From positions 690,485 through 754,484 of the forward strand of contig NZ_JAPIUX010000001.1 in the NCBI RefSeq assembly GCF_026240015.1: a stretch of 64,000 nt of DNA, written 5' to 3'. The notes below the pieces were generated by a model. The model had not been told where the DNA came from and did not search any database. It saw only the letters and a program-made list of their open reading frames with translations. Made by a program: the position numbers and the translations under genes. Every line of letters begins with the position of its first letter. Positions within the stretch are counted from its first letter, which is position 1. This DNA is from Acetobacter farinalis. GTDB taxonomy: Bacteria > Pseudomonadota > Alphaproteobacteria > Acetobacterales > Acetobacteraceae. This document shows positions 8,806 through 18,266 of this stretch, in pieces.

Positions 8806-10437
8806 ATGACCCGTTTCGTATTTATCACCGGCGGTGTGGTATCCTCTCTCGGGAAAGGCATTGCCTCGGCAGCCCTTGCCGCACTCCTGCAGGCGCGCGG
8901 CTACAAGGTCCGCCTGCGCAAGCTTGATCCGTACCTGAACGTTGATCCCGGCACCATGAGCCCCTATCAGCATGGGGAAGTGTTCGTTACCGACGATGGG
9001 GCCGAGACAGATCTGGATCTGGGCCACTACGAGCGGTTTACCGGCGTGAACGCCACCAGAGAAGACAACACCACAACCGGCAAGATCTATTCCGATGTCA
9101 TCGCCCGGGAGCGGCGCGGAGATTATCTGGGTGCTACGGTGCAGGTCATTCCGCATATCACGGACGCCATCAAGGATATCGTGGTGGCCAATACGGATGA
9201 TGTGGATTTCGTGCTGGTCGAAATCGGCGGTACGGTTGGGGATATTGAAAGCCTTCCGTTCCTTGAAGCTATTCGCCAGTTGCGCAATGATCTGGGCACT
9301 GACCGGACCATGGTCGTGCACCTCACGCTGCTGCCGTGGATCCCCTCTGCTGGTGAACTGAAGACCAAGCCCACCCAGCACTCTGTCAAAGAGTTGCAGA
9401 ATGTTGGTATTCAGCCGCAGATCCTGCTGTGCCGGTGTGACCGCGCCATTCCTGACACCGAACGCCGGAAAATCGCCAATTTCTGTAACGTCCGCCCGGA
9501 AGCGGTTATTGCCGCGCGGGATGTGGACACGATTTATTCCTGCCCCCTCGCCTATCATGCGGAAGGGATGGATACCGAGGTCCTGCGGTATTTCAATCTT
9601 CCTCATGCTGAAGAGCCTGATCTGTCCGGTTGGGAAAGGATTGTGGATGCCATCCGCCGTCCGGATGCGGATGTGCGGATTGCGGTGGTCGGGAAATATA
9701 CGGCCCTGCTCGACAGCTATAAGTCCCTGAATGAGGCGCTTTTGCATGGTGGCATTGCACACCGCGCCAAAGTGAAGCTGGACTGGATGGAAGCCGAAGC
9801 CTTTGAAGAATCTGAGGCTGCTGTGGAACGCCTCTCAAACGCGCATGGCATTCTGGTGCCGGGCGGGTTTGGGGAGCGCGGTTCCAAGGGGAAGATTGCG
9901 GCCGTGCGGTTTGCCCGTGAGCATGGCATTCCGTTCCTCGGGATCTGTTTCGGGATGCAGATGGCCGTTGTTGAATGCGCCCGCAATCTTGCAGGTCTGC
10001 CAAAGGCATCCTCAACCGAGTTTGGTCACACGGATGAACCGCTTGTCGGCCTGATGACGGAATGGGCGCGCGGGAATGAGCGCCTGCGCCGCAGTGAAGG
10101 CGGAGAACTGGGCGGCACGATGCGGCTTGGCGCGTATCCGGCCAAGCTGGTGGAAGGCTCCCGTGCCGCGGCCATTTATGGCACGACCGATATCCGTGAG
10201 CGGCACCGGCATCGTTATGAGGTCAATATTCACTACAAGGAGCAGCTTGAAAAAGCCGGGATGAAATTCTCCGGCCTGTCTCCTGATGGTATTCTGCCGG
10301 AAGTTGTCGAATATCCGGACCATCCGTGGTTTGTGGCTGTTCAGTATCATCCGGAACTGAAGTCCCGCCCCTTTGCGCCGCACCCGCTGTTTTCCGGGTT
10401 TATTGGCGCAGCACTTGAAAAGGCACGCCGTGCATGA
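8806..10437 (+). CDS. pyrG: CTP synthase
   Basis: Aminates UTP to CTP with glutamine as nitrogen donor. The protein is 543 residues. The N-terminal synthetase domain begins with the canonical FITGGVVSSLGKGI and includes DPYLNVDPGTMSP. The C-terminal amidotransferase domain, from about residue 290 (VGKYTALLDSYKS), has the nucleophile in GICFGMQMAVVE and the His-Glu pair in QYHPE. It overlaps kdsA by four bases, an order (pyrG-kdsA) that is well known in proteobacteria. The gene is preceded by 136 non-coding bases. Confidence 0.97.
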   Translation: MTRFVFITGGVVSSLGKGIASAALAALLQARGYKVRLRKLDPYLNVDPGTMSPYQHGEVFVTDDGAETDLDLGHYERFTGVNATREDNTTTGKIYSDVIARERRGDYLGATVQVIPHITDAIKDIVVANTDDVDFVLVEIGGTVGDIESLPFLEAIRQLRNDLGTDRTMVVHLTLLPWIPSAGELKTKPTQHSVKELQNVGIQPQILLCRCDRAIPDTERRKIANFCNVRPEAVIAARDVDTIYSCPLAYHAEGMDTEVLRYFNLPHAEEPDLSGWERIVDAIRRPDADVRIAVVGKYTALLDSYKSLNEALLHGGIAHRAKVKLDWMEAEAFEESEAAVERLSNAHGILVPGGFGERGSKGKIAAVRFAREHGIPFLGICFGMQMAVVECARNLAGLPKASSTEFGHTDEPLVGLMTEWARGNERLRRSEGGELGGTMRLGAYPAKLVEGSRAAAIYGTTDIRERHRHRYEVNIHYKEQLEKAGMKFSGLSPDGILPEVVEYPDHPWFVAVQYHPELKSRPFAPHPLFSGFIGAALEKARRA

Positions 10438-11273
10438 CGCAGGTAGCAGCACATAATTTTCAGCTTCAGTCCCTGACAGTCGGGAATGATCAGCCTTTTG
10501 TGCTGATCGCAGGCCCGTGTCAGATTGAATCTGCGGCGCATGCCATGGAAATGGCGGTTGCGCTGAAGGAACTCTGTGCTGCTGCCAATGTGGGGCTCAT
10601 TTACAAAAGCTCCTTTGACAAAGCCAACCGGACCAGCCTTTCCAGTGCCCGTGGCATCGGGATGAAGGAGGGGCTGGCTATTCTGGCGGATATCCGGAGC
10701 AGCCTGAATATCCCTGTGCTGACAGATGTTCACAGCCCGGAGCAATGTGCTCCTGCGGCTGAGGCTGTTGATGTGCTGCAAATCCCGGCCTTTCTGTGCC
10801 GCCAGACAGATCTGCTTCTGGCTGCGGGGGAAACCGGGGCTGTGGTGAATGTCAAAAAGGGTCAGTTTCTGGCGCCGTGGGACATGCAGCACGTTGCCGC
10901 AAAAATTGCCTCCACAGGCAATCAGCGCGTCATGCTGTGTGAACGTGGGACCAGCTTTGGCTATAACACCCTGATTAACGATATGCGTGGCCTGCCTATT
11001 ATGGCGCAGACGGGTTATCCTGTTGTGTATGATGCGACGCATTCCGTGCAGCAGCCGGGAGGATTGGGTGGTTCTTCCGGGGGGCAGCGAGAATTTGCCC
11101 CTGTTCTCTCTCGCGCCGCTCTGGCGGTTGGCGTGGCGGCTCTTTTCATTGAAACGCATGAAGACCCGGACCGCGCACCAAGCGATGGCCCGAACATGCT
11201 GCCTATCAGAACGCTCCCGGCATTGCTGAAGCAGTTCCGCGAGATTGATCAGCTGATCAAGACGCAGGCTTAA
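10434..11273 (+). CDS. kdsA: 3-deoxy-D-manno-octulosonate 8-phosphate synthase
   Basis: Condenses arabinose 5-phosphate with phosphoenolpyruvate to give KDO 8-phosphate for lipopolysaccharide core synthesis. It is 279 residues with IAGPCQIES, KSSFDKANRTS, TDVHSPEQ, LCRQTDLL, KKGQFLAPWDM and DATHSVQQPG. The cysteine in AGPC suggests the metal-dependent class, since E. coli-type enzymes have asparagine there; this is inference from family knowledge. It is translationally coupled to pyrG and followed by a strong terminator. Confidence 0.96.
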   Translation: MTQVAAHNFQLQSLTVGNDQPFVLIAGPCQIESAAHAMEMAVALKELCAAANVGLIYKSSFDKANRTSLSSARGIGMKEGLAILADIRSSLNIPVLTDVHSPEQCAPAAEAVDVLQIPAFLCRQTDLLLAAGETGAVVNVKKGQFLAPWDMQHVAAKIASTGNQRVMLCERGTSFGYNTLINDMRGLPIMAQTGYPVVYDATHSVQQPGGLGGSSGGQREFAPVLSRAALAVGVAALFIETHEDPDRAPSDGPNMLPIRTLPALLKQFREIDQLIKTQA

Positions 11274-11307
11274 CGTCCGGGCGGAATCGCAGCACGCACC
11301 TCTTGGG

Positions 11308-11349
11308 AAGCGGAAAGTCGGGGCATAACGCCCTGCTTTCCGCTTTTTT
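11308..11349 (+). terminator. Rho-independent terminator after kdsA
   Basis: A 10-base perfect stem (AAGCGGAAAG / CTTTCCGCTT) with an inner GGGC/GCCC element is followed by a run of six T residues. It lies 35 bases after the kdsA stop and ends the tpiA-secG-pyrG-kdsA run. Confidence 0.92.
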
Positions 11350-11412
11350 GTTATCTGCCCAGCCGGGATGGGTCATCCTTGGTTTCCTGAAGACAGTCGC
11401 TGCCCGGCAGGC

Positions 11413-11441
11413 AAAAAAATAGGGAGCCACAAGGGCTCCCC
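11413..11441 (-). terminator. Rho-independent terminator after gyrB
   Basis: On the minus strand GGGAGCC and GGCTCCC pair around a 5-base loop and are followed by TATTTTTTT. It lies 27 bases past the gyrB stop and faces the kdsA terminator, as expected for convergent genes. Confidence 0.92.
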
Positions 11442-11468
11442 ATCAGCCAGACGGCAAGGCAATGCGCC

Positions 11469-13904
11469 TTACACGTCCAGATTGGCCACTTTCAGGGCAT
11501 TGCCGACAATGAAGTCGCGGCGTGGTTCGACAACATCCCCCATCAGGGTGGTGAAGACCTGTGCGGCATCTTCCACATCCCCGACCTTGACCTGAAGCAG
11601 GGTGCGCATGGACGGGTCCAGCGTGGTTTCCCACAGCTGTTCATCATTCATTTCGCCCAGACCTTTAAAGCGGTTGATGGCCAGACCGCGGCGCCCCAGT
11701 GCCAGCAGACGCGTATAGAGGTCTGACGGCCCTTTCATGAGCAGATCCGTCGTGTCCACACGCAGGGTGACACCCGTGCCAAATTCACGCACCAGACGGT
11801 CCATCTGGCTGGTCAGCCAGCGGGCATCCCCGCCTGCCAGCATGATGGGATCAATCCGGTAAACTTCTCCCACACCGCGAACGCTGCGGGCCAGTTCCAG
11901 ACCATCCGTGCTGGCCACGGCTTTCCAGCCGCGTTCGGTCTCTGCGGAGGAAGCATCCAGACGCTTCTGGAGGTCCGGAATACGTTGTTGCAGTGTTTCA
12001 AGGTCAGCCGTCAGGGCACCAGCCAGTGCCGCCTGCTCGATAATCCAGTTCGGCACGCGGTTGGACAGGCGGGCAATAGCCTGCGCGGCGTGGCGAATAA
12101 ACGGCAGGTCAGCTTCCAGATCAGTCCCGGAGACTGTCCGGCCATCCGCATAGATAAAGGCGGCATTGTTCAGGGCCTTGTCGAGCAGGTACTGCTCCAG
12201 AGCCGCATCATCCTTCAGATACCGCTCTTCATTGCCGCGTTTGGCGCGGTAGAGCGGCGGCTGAGCAATATAGAGATACCCGTTTTCAATCAGTTCCGGC
12301 ATCTGGCGGAAGAAGAATGTGAGCAGCAGGGTGCGGATATGGGAGCCGTCCACGTCAGCGTCAGTCATGATGACGATACGGTGGTAGCGCAGCTTGGCAA
12401 GGGAGAAGCCGCCCTGCTCAGCCTCGCCACGGCCAATGCCTGTGCCCAGAGCCGTAATCAGGGTTCCGATTTCAGCAGAGCCAAGCATCCGGTCAAACCG
12501 GGCGCGCTCCACGTTCAGGATCTTGCCCTTCAGCGGCAGAATGGCCTGAAAACGGCGGTCCCTTCCCTGCTTTGCGGTCCCGCCTGCGGAGTCACCCTCA
12601 ACGATGAAAATTTCAGCCTTGGCCGGATCACGTTCCTGACAGTCAGCCAGTTTGCCCGGCAGAGAGGAAATATCCAGAATTCCCTTGCGGCGGGTCAACT
12701 CACGGGCCTTGCGCGCGGCCTCACGTGCCGAGGCCGCATCCAGCACTTTCGCGACAACAATCTTGGCTTCTTTGGGGTGCGTTTCGAACCAGTGGCCGAT
12801 CATGTCCGCCGCAGCGGCATGGACCACAGGCTGCACTTCGGAGGAAACCAGCTTGTCCTTGGTCTGGGAGGAGAATTTCGGGTCCGGCACCTTGACGGAG
12901 AGAACAGCCGTGAGCCCTTCACGCATATCTTCCCCAACCAGAGACTGCGCATCCTTTTTTGCAATGCTCTCGGCATATTTGCCGACAATACGGGTCAGCG
13001 CCTGCCGGAAGCCTGCCAGATGGGCACCGCCATCGCGCTGGGGAATATTGTTGGTGAAGCACAGCATGGTTTCGTGAAAGCTGTCATTCCAGCTCAGCGC
13101 GAATTCAACCTTGATCCCGTTATCGGGGTTTTCCAGACTGCCGGTAATGGGCGGTGTGACAATCGGGGTGCGGGCGCGGTCCAGCCACTCCACAAAAGCC
13201 TCAAGGCCGCCTTCGTAGTAAAACACTTCTTCACGAGGTTCTTCGCGGGCATCCCGCAGAACAATTTCCAGACCGGAGTTCAGGAAGGCCAGCTCACGCA
13301 GGCGGCGTTCCAGAACGGAGAACTCGAAAACGGTCCGGGGGAATGTCTCGTGGCTCGGTTTGAACGTAACCTGCGTGCCGCGTTCTTCATCGGAAGGCCC
13401 GACGACTTCCAGCGGTGCTTCCCGTTCACCATGGCGGAAGCGGATCATATGCTCCAGCCCGTTGCGCCAGATGCGCACTTCCATGAATTCAGAAAGCGCG
13501 TTCACCACAGCGGCACCCACACCGTGCAGACCGCCGGAAACCTTGTAGGAATTCTGGTTGAACTTACCGCCAGCATGCAAGCGGGTCAGCACGACTTCGG
13601 CAGCGCTGATTCCTTCTTCGGCATGCATGTCGGTAGGAATGCCGCGCCCGTTATCGCGTACAGTCACGCTGCCATCAGCGTTCAGTGTCAGGATGCAGCG
13701 GGTGGCATAGCCAGCCTGCGCTTCATCCACGGCGTTATCAATGATTTCAAACGCCATGTGGTGCAGGCCGGAGCCATCGTCCGTATCACCGATATACATC
13801 CCCGGCCGCTTACGAACGGCATCAAGCCCTTTCAGCACAGAGATCGACGCGGCGTCATACTCTTCCATTCCGGTAGACGGCGTGGGCTGAGAAAGGTCTG
13901 TCAT
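11469..13904 (-). CDS. gyrB: DNA gyrase subunit B
   Basis: ATPase subunit of gyrase, which introduces negative supercoils. It is 811 residues. The GHKL ATPase domain has EIIDNAVDEAQAG, DNGRGIP and GGLHGVGAAVVNALS. The transducer domain leads to the Toprim motif IVEGDSAGGTAKQGRDR and DADVDGSHIRTLLLTFFFR. The C-terminal zinc-free tail holds RFKGLGEMN, typical of GyrB. The ATG at 13904 is supported by the MTDLSQ...YDAASISVLKGLDAVRKRPGMYIGD context. It follows recF on the same strand with a 109-base gap and has its own terminator. Confidence 0.97.
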   Translation of the reverse strand: MTDLSQPTPSTGMEEYDAASISVLKGLDAVRKRPGMYIGDTDDGSGLHHMAFEIIDNAVDEAQAGYATRCILTLNADGSVTVRDNGRGIPTDMHAEEGISAAEVVLTRLHAGGKFNQNSYKVSGGLHGVGAAVVNALSEFMEVRIWRNGLEHMIRFRHGEREAPLEVVGPSDEERGTQVTFKPSHETFPRTVFEFSVLERRLRELAFLNSGLEIVLRDAREEPREEVFYYEGGLEAFVEWLDRARTPIVTPPITGSLENPDNGIKVEFALSWNDSFHETMLCFTNNIPQRDGGAHLAGFRQALTRIVGKYAESIAKKDAQSLVGEDMREGLTAVLSVKVPDPKFSSQTKDKLVSSEVQPVVHAAAADMIGHWFETHPKEAKIVVAKVLDAASAREAARKARELTRRKGILDISSLPGKLADCQERDPAKAEIFIVEGDSAGGTAKQGRDRRFQAILPLKGKILNVERARFDRMLGSAEIGTLITALGTGIGRGEAEQGGFSLAKLRYHRIVIMTDADVDGSHIRTLLLTFFFRQMPELIENGYLYIAQPPLYRAKRGNEERYLKDDAALEQYLLDKALNNAAFIYADGRTVSGTDLEADLPFIRHAAQAIARLSNRVPNWIIEQAALAGALTADLETLQQRIPDLQKRLDASSAETERGWKAVASTDGLELARSVRGVGEVYRIDPIMLAGGDARWLTSQMDRLVREFGTGVTLRVDTTDLLMKGPSDLYTRLLALGRRGLAINRFKGLGEMNDEQLWETTLDPSMRTLLQVKVGDVEDAAQVFTTLMGDVVEPRRDFIVGNALKVANLDV

Positions 13905-13942
13905 AAGGGAACGGTACTCCGGAAAAGAACAATAGGACCTGA

Positions 13943-13957
13943 GAGTATCTTATACTC
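13943..13957 (-). promoter_or_regulatory. Dyad overlapping a -10-like element upstream of gyrB
   Basis: GAGTAT-AAG-ATACTC (minus strand) is a perfect 6-base inverted repeat 39 bases upstream of the gyrB ATG. It contains the -10-like hexamer TATAAG. A convincing -35 box is not visible. It could be the gyrB promoter with an overlapping operator, or a small hairpin in the leader. Confidence 0.35.
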
Positions 13958-14013
13958 CGGCCAGTGCAGTCCGACCAGATTGGAAGGTCTTTTTTATGGG
14001 ATTGTTTCCCGAT

Positions 14014-15123
14014 TTATCCGAGAAATTCACCCTGTTTTAGTGTTACAAACCGTGCCTGAGGCCGTAAGTCCGCAAAAGGCACTTCATCTGTGCCTGTCAG
14101 GATCACCGTGGCGCGGAAATCCTGAACAATTTCCAGCAGGGAACCACGCCGGACGTGGTCCAGATGCACCAGAGGTTCATCCAGCAGCAGGACTGGCGGT
14201 GTGCCGCGATAATCCTCAACCAGTCTGGCATGCGCCAGCACCACGCCCATCAGAAGGGTTTTCTGCTGGCCGGTGCTGGCTGTGGCGGCCGGAAGGCCTG
14301 TCCGCAGGTCTGAAAGGCGGAAATCCGTGCGGTGCACGCCAAAGGTGGCGCGCCCACGGTCCCTGTCTTGCTGGCGGTTGGCGGCAAGCTGGTCCCGCAG
14401 CCAGTCTTCCACACTCAGGGCGGGAGCATGCTCAAGCTGGTTTCCCACATCGCACAAGACCGCCACATCCACACTCGGGAAGGCCCCAAGGCTGGAGCGG
14501 GCGAAAAGACAGAGCTGCTGAACCATTTCTCTTCGGCCCGCGGCAATCGCCACGCCATGCCGCGCCATGGAGGCTTCCAGCCCGGCCAGCCAGGAGGCTT
14601 CCGAAAAACGGGTTTGCAGCAGGCGGTTCCGCTGCGTCATGGCTCGCTCGTAAGCAATCAGTTCGCGGGCGTGGTGGGGTGTCACCGCCATGACGAGCCG
14701 GTCCAGAAAGCGGCGGCGGCCTGAGGTGCCCTCGCTGAACAGCCGGTCCATCTGTGGTGTGATCCAGACCGCGGAGAGCGTATCCTCCAGAGCGTCACGG
14801 TTGCGGATCTGCTGGCCATTCAGCAGGAAAACCCGGCGTGCGGCCTCCCCCTCCCCGGTCAGGCCGGTTCCGAGTTCCAGACTATCCTGATCAAACGTGA
14901 AGCGTGCTGAAATGCCCCAGTTCGCCGCATTGTTGCGGCCCAGTTGCGCCAGCGGCGCGCCGCGTAATCCCCTGCCGGGTGTCAGCAGGGAGAGAGATTC
15001 CAGAAGGTTGGTCTTGCCGCTGCCGTTCTCGCCGGTCAGCACCACAAGAGACGCCTCTGGTGACCACACCAGACGCTCGTAATTACGAAAATCGGAAAGA
15101 GTCAGTTTGAGAAGCTGAGCCAC
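14014..15123 (-). CDS. recF: DNA replication and repair protein RecF
   Basis: SMC-like ATPase that helps load RecA at gaps in stalled replication forks. It is 369 residues with Walker A GENGSGKTNLLE near residue 35, the RecF signature segment around MGVVLAHARLVEDY, and Walker B PVLLLDEPLVHLD. The N-terminal LLKLTLSDFRNYERL matches the family start. It lies between dnaN and gyrB in the classical dnaA-dnaN-recF-gyrB order, all on one strand. Confidence 0.95.
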   Translation of the reverse strand: MAQLLKLTLSDFRNYERLVWSPEASLVVLTGENGSGKTNLLESLSLLTPGRGLRGAPLAQLGRNNAANWGISARFTFDQDSLELGTGLTGEGEAARRVFLLNGQQIRNRDALEDTLSAVWITPQMDRLFSEGTSGRRRFLDRLVMAVTPHHARELIAYERAMTQRNRLLQTRFSEASWLAGLEASMARHGVAIAAGRREMVQQLCLFARSSLGAFPSVDVAVLCDVGNQLEHAPALSVEDWLRDQLAANRQQDRDRGRATFGVHRTDFRLSDLRTGLPAATASTGQQKTLLMGVVLAHARLVEDYRGTPPVLLLDEPLVHLDHVRRGSLLEIVQDFRATVILTGTDEVPFADLRPQARFVTLKQGEFLG

Positions 15124-15225
15124 AATCTATCCGATGACACCACCGGGTTTGTGCCCGTCCGGCAAAGCCATGCCCCGTATCCTGTCTTGCGATAAGCGGA
15201 TGGTGGGCATGGCGGCAGGTAGATT

Positions 15226-16350
15226 TTAAACGCGCATGGGCATCAGCACATACAGTGCTGATGGGCTGTGCACATCGCGCACGATGGTGGGGGCGGCGCT
15301 GTCAGAGAACGCGAATTCAACGTCCTTTTCCACCTGATCGGTAATGTCGTTCAGGTAGCGGGCCTGAAAGCCGATTTCCAGAGCTTCGGCAGTATAGGAA
15401 ATGCGGCTGTCATCCAGCTCTTCCGTTGCCATCCCCTGCTCTGCACTGCTGGCTGAGAGTGTCAGCAGGCCGGGTTCCAGCGCCAGCTTCACAGGGCGCG
15501 AACGCTCCTGGCTGATTGCCGCGACACGCGCCACGGCATCGGAGAAGTCTTTCTTGCCAACCCGCAGGATGCGCGTGTTGTTATTGGGAATAACGCGGTC
15601 ATATTCCGGGAATGTCCCGTCAATCAGCTTGGAGGTCAGCATGACCGGCCCAGCCGTGAACTGCACACGCGTTTCCGAAAGGGCGACTTCAATTTCTTCC
15701 GGAGCTTCATCAATCAGCTTGCGCAGTTCCGCCACGGTTTTACGCGGGATAATCACGCCAGGCATGGTTTCGGCCCCGGCGGGAAGCGCGGTTTCCACAC
15801 GTGCCAGACGGTGCCCGTCTGTCGCTACGGCGCGGAGCAGCTTGCCCGCTTCGGTATCTGCCGCATGGAAGAAAATGCCGTTCAGGTAGTAGCGCGTTTC
15901 TTCGGTGGAAATGGCAAAGCGAGTCCGGTCGATCAGGGAGCGCAGTGCGGCTGAACCAACCTTGAAGCGGCATGGCAGGTCGCCTGTGCCCATGGACGGA
16001 AAATCATCCACACTCAGGACATTGAGGCGCGTTGAATACCGGTCTGCCCGCAGATGCAGGGGGCCGCTCGCATCAGCCTGATCCAGCTCCACCTCAACGC
16101 TGTCCGGCAGTTTGCGGACAATTTCATAGAGCACGGAGGCCGGAACTGTGGTGGCGCCATCCCGCTTGATGATGGCCGGAATCTCTTCCACCACCTCGAT
16201 TTCCATATCGGTCGCCTTCAGGCTCAGGCGTCCGTCAGCAGCCTGAATCAGAACGTTGGCAAGGATGGGGATGGTGTTACGCTTTTCAGCGACACTCTGG
16301 ATGTGTGCCAAAGCTTTGAGCAGTATTGCGCGCTCAGCTGAAAACTTCAT
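15226..16350 (-). CDS. dnaN: DNA polymerase III sliding clamp (beta subunit)
   Basis: Ring-shaped processivity factor of the replicative polymerase. It is 374 residues, with three clamp domains in one chain. Typical segments are the start MKFSAERAILLKALAHIQSVAEKRNTIPIL, YYLNGIFF in the second domain and the C-terminal ending PTIVRDVHSPSALYVLMPMRV. It is transcribed after dnaA (142-base gap) and before recF. Confidence 0.97.
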   Translation of the reverse strand: MKFSAERAILLKALAHIQSVAEKRNTIPILANVLIQAADGRLSLKATDMEIEVVEEIPAIIKRDGATTVPASVLYEIVRKLPDSVEVELDQADASGPLHLRADRYSTRLNVLSVDDFPSMGTGDLPCRFKVGSAALRSLIDRTRFAISTEETRYYLNGIFFHAADTEAGKLLRAVATDGHRLARVETALPAGAETMPGVIIPRKTVAELRKLIDEAPEEIEVALSETRVQFTAGPVMLTSKLIDGTFPEYDRVIPNNNTRILRVGKKDFSDAVARVAAISQERSRPVKLALEPGLLTLSASSAEQGMATEELDDSRISYTAEALEIGFQARYLNDITDQVEKDVEFAFSDSAAPTIVRDVHSPSALYVLMPMRV

Positions 16351-16492
16351 CTTTGCCTCTTTCCTGCATGACCGGCCCCACGCAGGAATACAGGCGGGCC
16401 GGGTTCTATCCTGTTGAAAACTAACAGCGGTAACGGCGCAGTCAATCTTTGAGTGCCTGCTTCCCCTGCGCGAGGCAGCAGGCCCCCGGGTT

Positions 16493-17932
16493 TCAGCTTT
16501 CCAGCATCCGGCGCATCAGCTCGACATCTTCAGCAAAAGCGGGGTCACGCTCCATCAGTTCCGCCACGCGTGAGACGGCGTGCATGACGGTGGTGTGATC
16601 CCGGTTTCCGAATTTCCGGCCGATTTCGGGCAGAGACCGGCTGGTAAGCTGTTTTGCCAGATACATGGCGACCTGCCTTGGCCGCGCCACGGCGCGGGCA
16701 CGGCGGGCGGAGGACATATCCGTGAGGCGGATATTCCAGTGCTCGGCCACTTTCTTCTGGATTTCCTCAATCGTCACGCGGCGATCATGCGCCTTGAGGA
16801 TGTCGTGCAGAACATCCTGCGTGGCTTCCAGCGTGACCGGACGCCCGAACAGGTTGGCATGGGCAATCAGACGATTGAGAGCGCCTTCAAGCTCACGCAC
16901 GTTGGACGTGATCTTGTGGGCCAGAAATTCCAGAACCTTGGCCGGAACAACCACGCCGGATGCCGCAGCCTTGGCTTCCAGAATGGAAATGCGCAGCTCA
17001 AATGTGGTGGCGTGAATATCCGCCACCATGCCGCAGCCCAGCCGGGTGCGCAGGCGGTCTTCCAGCCCGGAAAGGTCTGAGGGAGATTTGTCGGCAGACA
17101 CCACAATCTGCCGCCCGGCATCCACCAGCGCGTTAAAGGTATGGAAGAACTCTTCCTGCGTGTTGTCTTTGCCGATCAGGAACTGGAGATCGTCAATCAT
17201 CAGGACATCCACGGAGCGGAGCTGCTCCTTGAATTCCATGGTGGATTGAGAGCGAATGGCCGCAATGAAGCGATACATGAACTTTTCAGCGGACATATAT
17301 GCAACAGAGACATTGCCGCGCTGCACCAGCTCCGCGCCGATGGCATGCATCAGGTGGGTTTTGCCCAACCCCACGCCGCCATACAGAAAGAGCGGATTGA
17401 ACCCGACGCTTGAAGGCTTTTCCGCCACACGGCGGGCGCAGGCATAGGCGAATTCGTTCGGTTTACCCACCACAAACGTATCAAACGTAAAGCGGGTATC
17501 AAGAGCCGTAACAAGATCGCTCCGCACTTCCGGTGCATTGCGGGGTGCCTCTTCCGCCTCGACACCCTGAGGAGCCGCCACAACTGCGGAGGTATCACTC
17601 TCAAGAACCAGTGCGGGAGCCGAAGGGTCACCGGGGCGGGCAACCTGAAGTTCCACCCGGCGGATGGAAGGCAGAACCTGATTCCACAGTTCGCTCAGCC
17701 GGTCGCCATACTGGCTGCGCACCCAGTCACGCAGAAAGCGGGTGGGCAGGAGGAGTGTAATCTCATCACCATCCACCGGGCCCAGGGCAATCTTGGTCAG
17801 CCAGGTGCGGTATTCAACCTCCCCGACTTCGCCTTTCAGTCTTGAACAGATCTGTAACCACGATTCCTCAAGCGCCTTGCCATCTTCAAGATGGGGGGAA
17901 GCCCTTTCGTCATCGTCCACTCCGATTGTCAT
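16493..17932 (-). CDS. dnaA: Chromosomal replication initiator protein DnaA
   Basis: ATP-dependent initiator that opens oriC. It is 479 residues. Domain I (about 20-95) is the WLQICSRLKGEVGEVEYRTWL segment. A short variable linker follows. The AAA+ domain has Walker A GGVGLGKTHLMHAIG and Walker B VLMIDDLQFL, and domain IV ends with the DnaA-box-binding signature FGNRDHTTVMHAVSRV. Neighbours are dnaN downstream and rpsT upstream, all on the minus strand, placing this region close to the replication origin in many alphaproteobacteria. Confidence 0.97.
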   Translation of the reverse strand: MTIGVDDDERASPHLEDGKALEESWLQICSRLKGEVGEVEYRTWLTKIALGPVDGDEITLLLPTRFLRDWVRSQYGDRLSELWNQVLPSIRRVELQVARPGDPSAPALVLESDTSAVVAAPQGVEAEEAPRNAPEVRSDLVTALDTRFTFDTFVVGKPNEFAYACARRVAEKPSSVGFNPLFLYGGVGLGKTHLMHAIGAELVQRGNVSVAYMSAEKFMYRFIAAIRSQSTMEFKEQLRSVDVLMIDDLQFLIGKDNTQEEFFHTFNALVDAGRQIVVSADKSPSDLSGLEDRLRTRLGCGMVADIHATTFELRISILEAKAAASGVVVPAKVLEFLAHKITSNVRELEGALNRLIAHANLFGRPVTLEATQDVLHDILKAHDRRVTIEEIQKKVAEHWNIRLTDMSSARRARAVARPRQVAMYLAKQLTSRSLPEIGRKFGNRDHTTVMHAVSRVAELMERDPAFAEDVELMRRMLES

Positions 17933-18266
17933 CTGCGCTCCCGAGCGGTCATAGAACGCGGCCTTCCGCGCGTGATTTCCGATAATGGCATCGCTTGCGC
18001 GACAGCCAGACAGCCGGGCGTCCGGCAGGTCTCACGCCCGCCAGAAAAGGCGGCGCAGGAGCGCAGTAAAGCGCGCTTTCCCGCAGCGGAGACTATCTCC
18101 CAGAACTAAAGCACGACCGAGGGATGAGCAATGAAAATCTCTGGCTCCGGCCCTCATTTCCGCATGCCATGCCGAGGGCTGCACAAAGCAAAGCCGAACC
18201 ACCCCAAGATGATTCGGCTTTACAAAAACGCATGCTTCAAATGGCTGCTGACGCAGCCTGAAGGTC
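17933..18266. other. Intergenic region between rpsT and dnaA
   Basis: Three hundred and thirty-four bases without a credible gene. The part next to dnaA (17933-18120) is GC-rich and should hold the dnaA promoter, but no clear hexamers or DnaA boxes (TTATNCACA) stand out. The part near rpsT holds the hairpin at 18190-18221. No AT-rich unwinding element is visible, so I do not call an origin here. Confidence 0.6.
18190..18221 (-). terminator. Hairpin downstream of rpsT
   Basis: AAAGCCGAA and TTCGGCTTT form a 9-base perfect stem with a 14-base loop, 46 bases after the rpsT stop. On the minus strand it is followed by GCTTTG, only a partial T tract. It is a probable rpsT terminator. Confidence 0.55.

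Noticed and set aside
11985..14693. A 902-codon open frame on the plus strand across gyrB and recF
   Set aside because: It is antisense to two clearly conserved genes, and its translation shows no recognisable domain. GC-rich codon bias of gyrB leaves the opposite frame open.
17933..18266. Replication origin between dnaA and rpsT
   Set aside because: No DnaA-box cluster or AT-rich unwinding stretch is visible in this gap. Gene order alone is not enough to call an origin.
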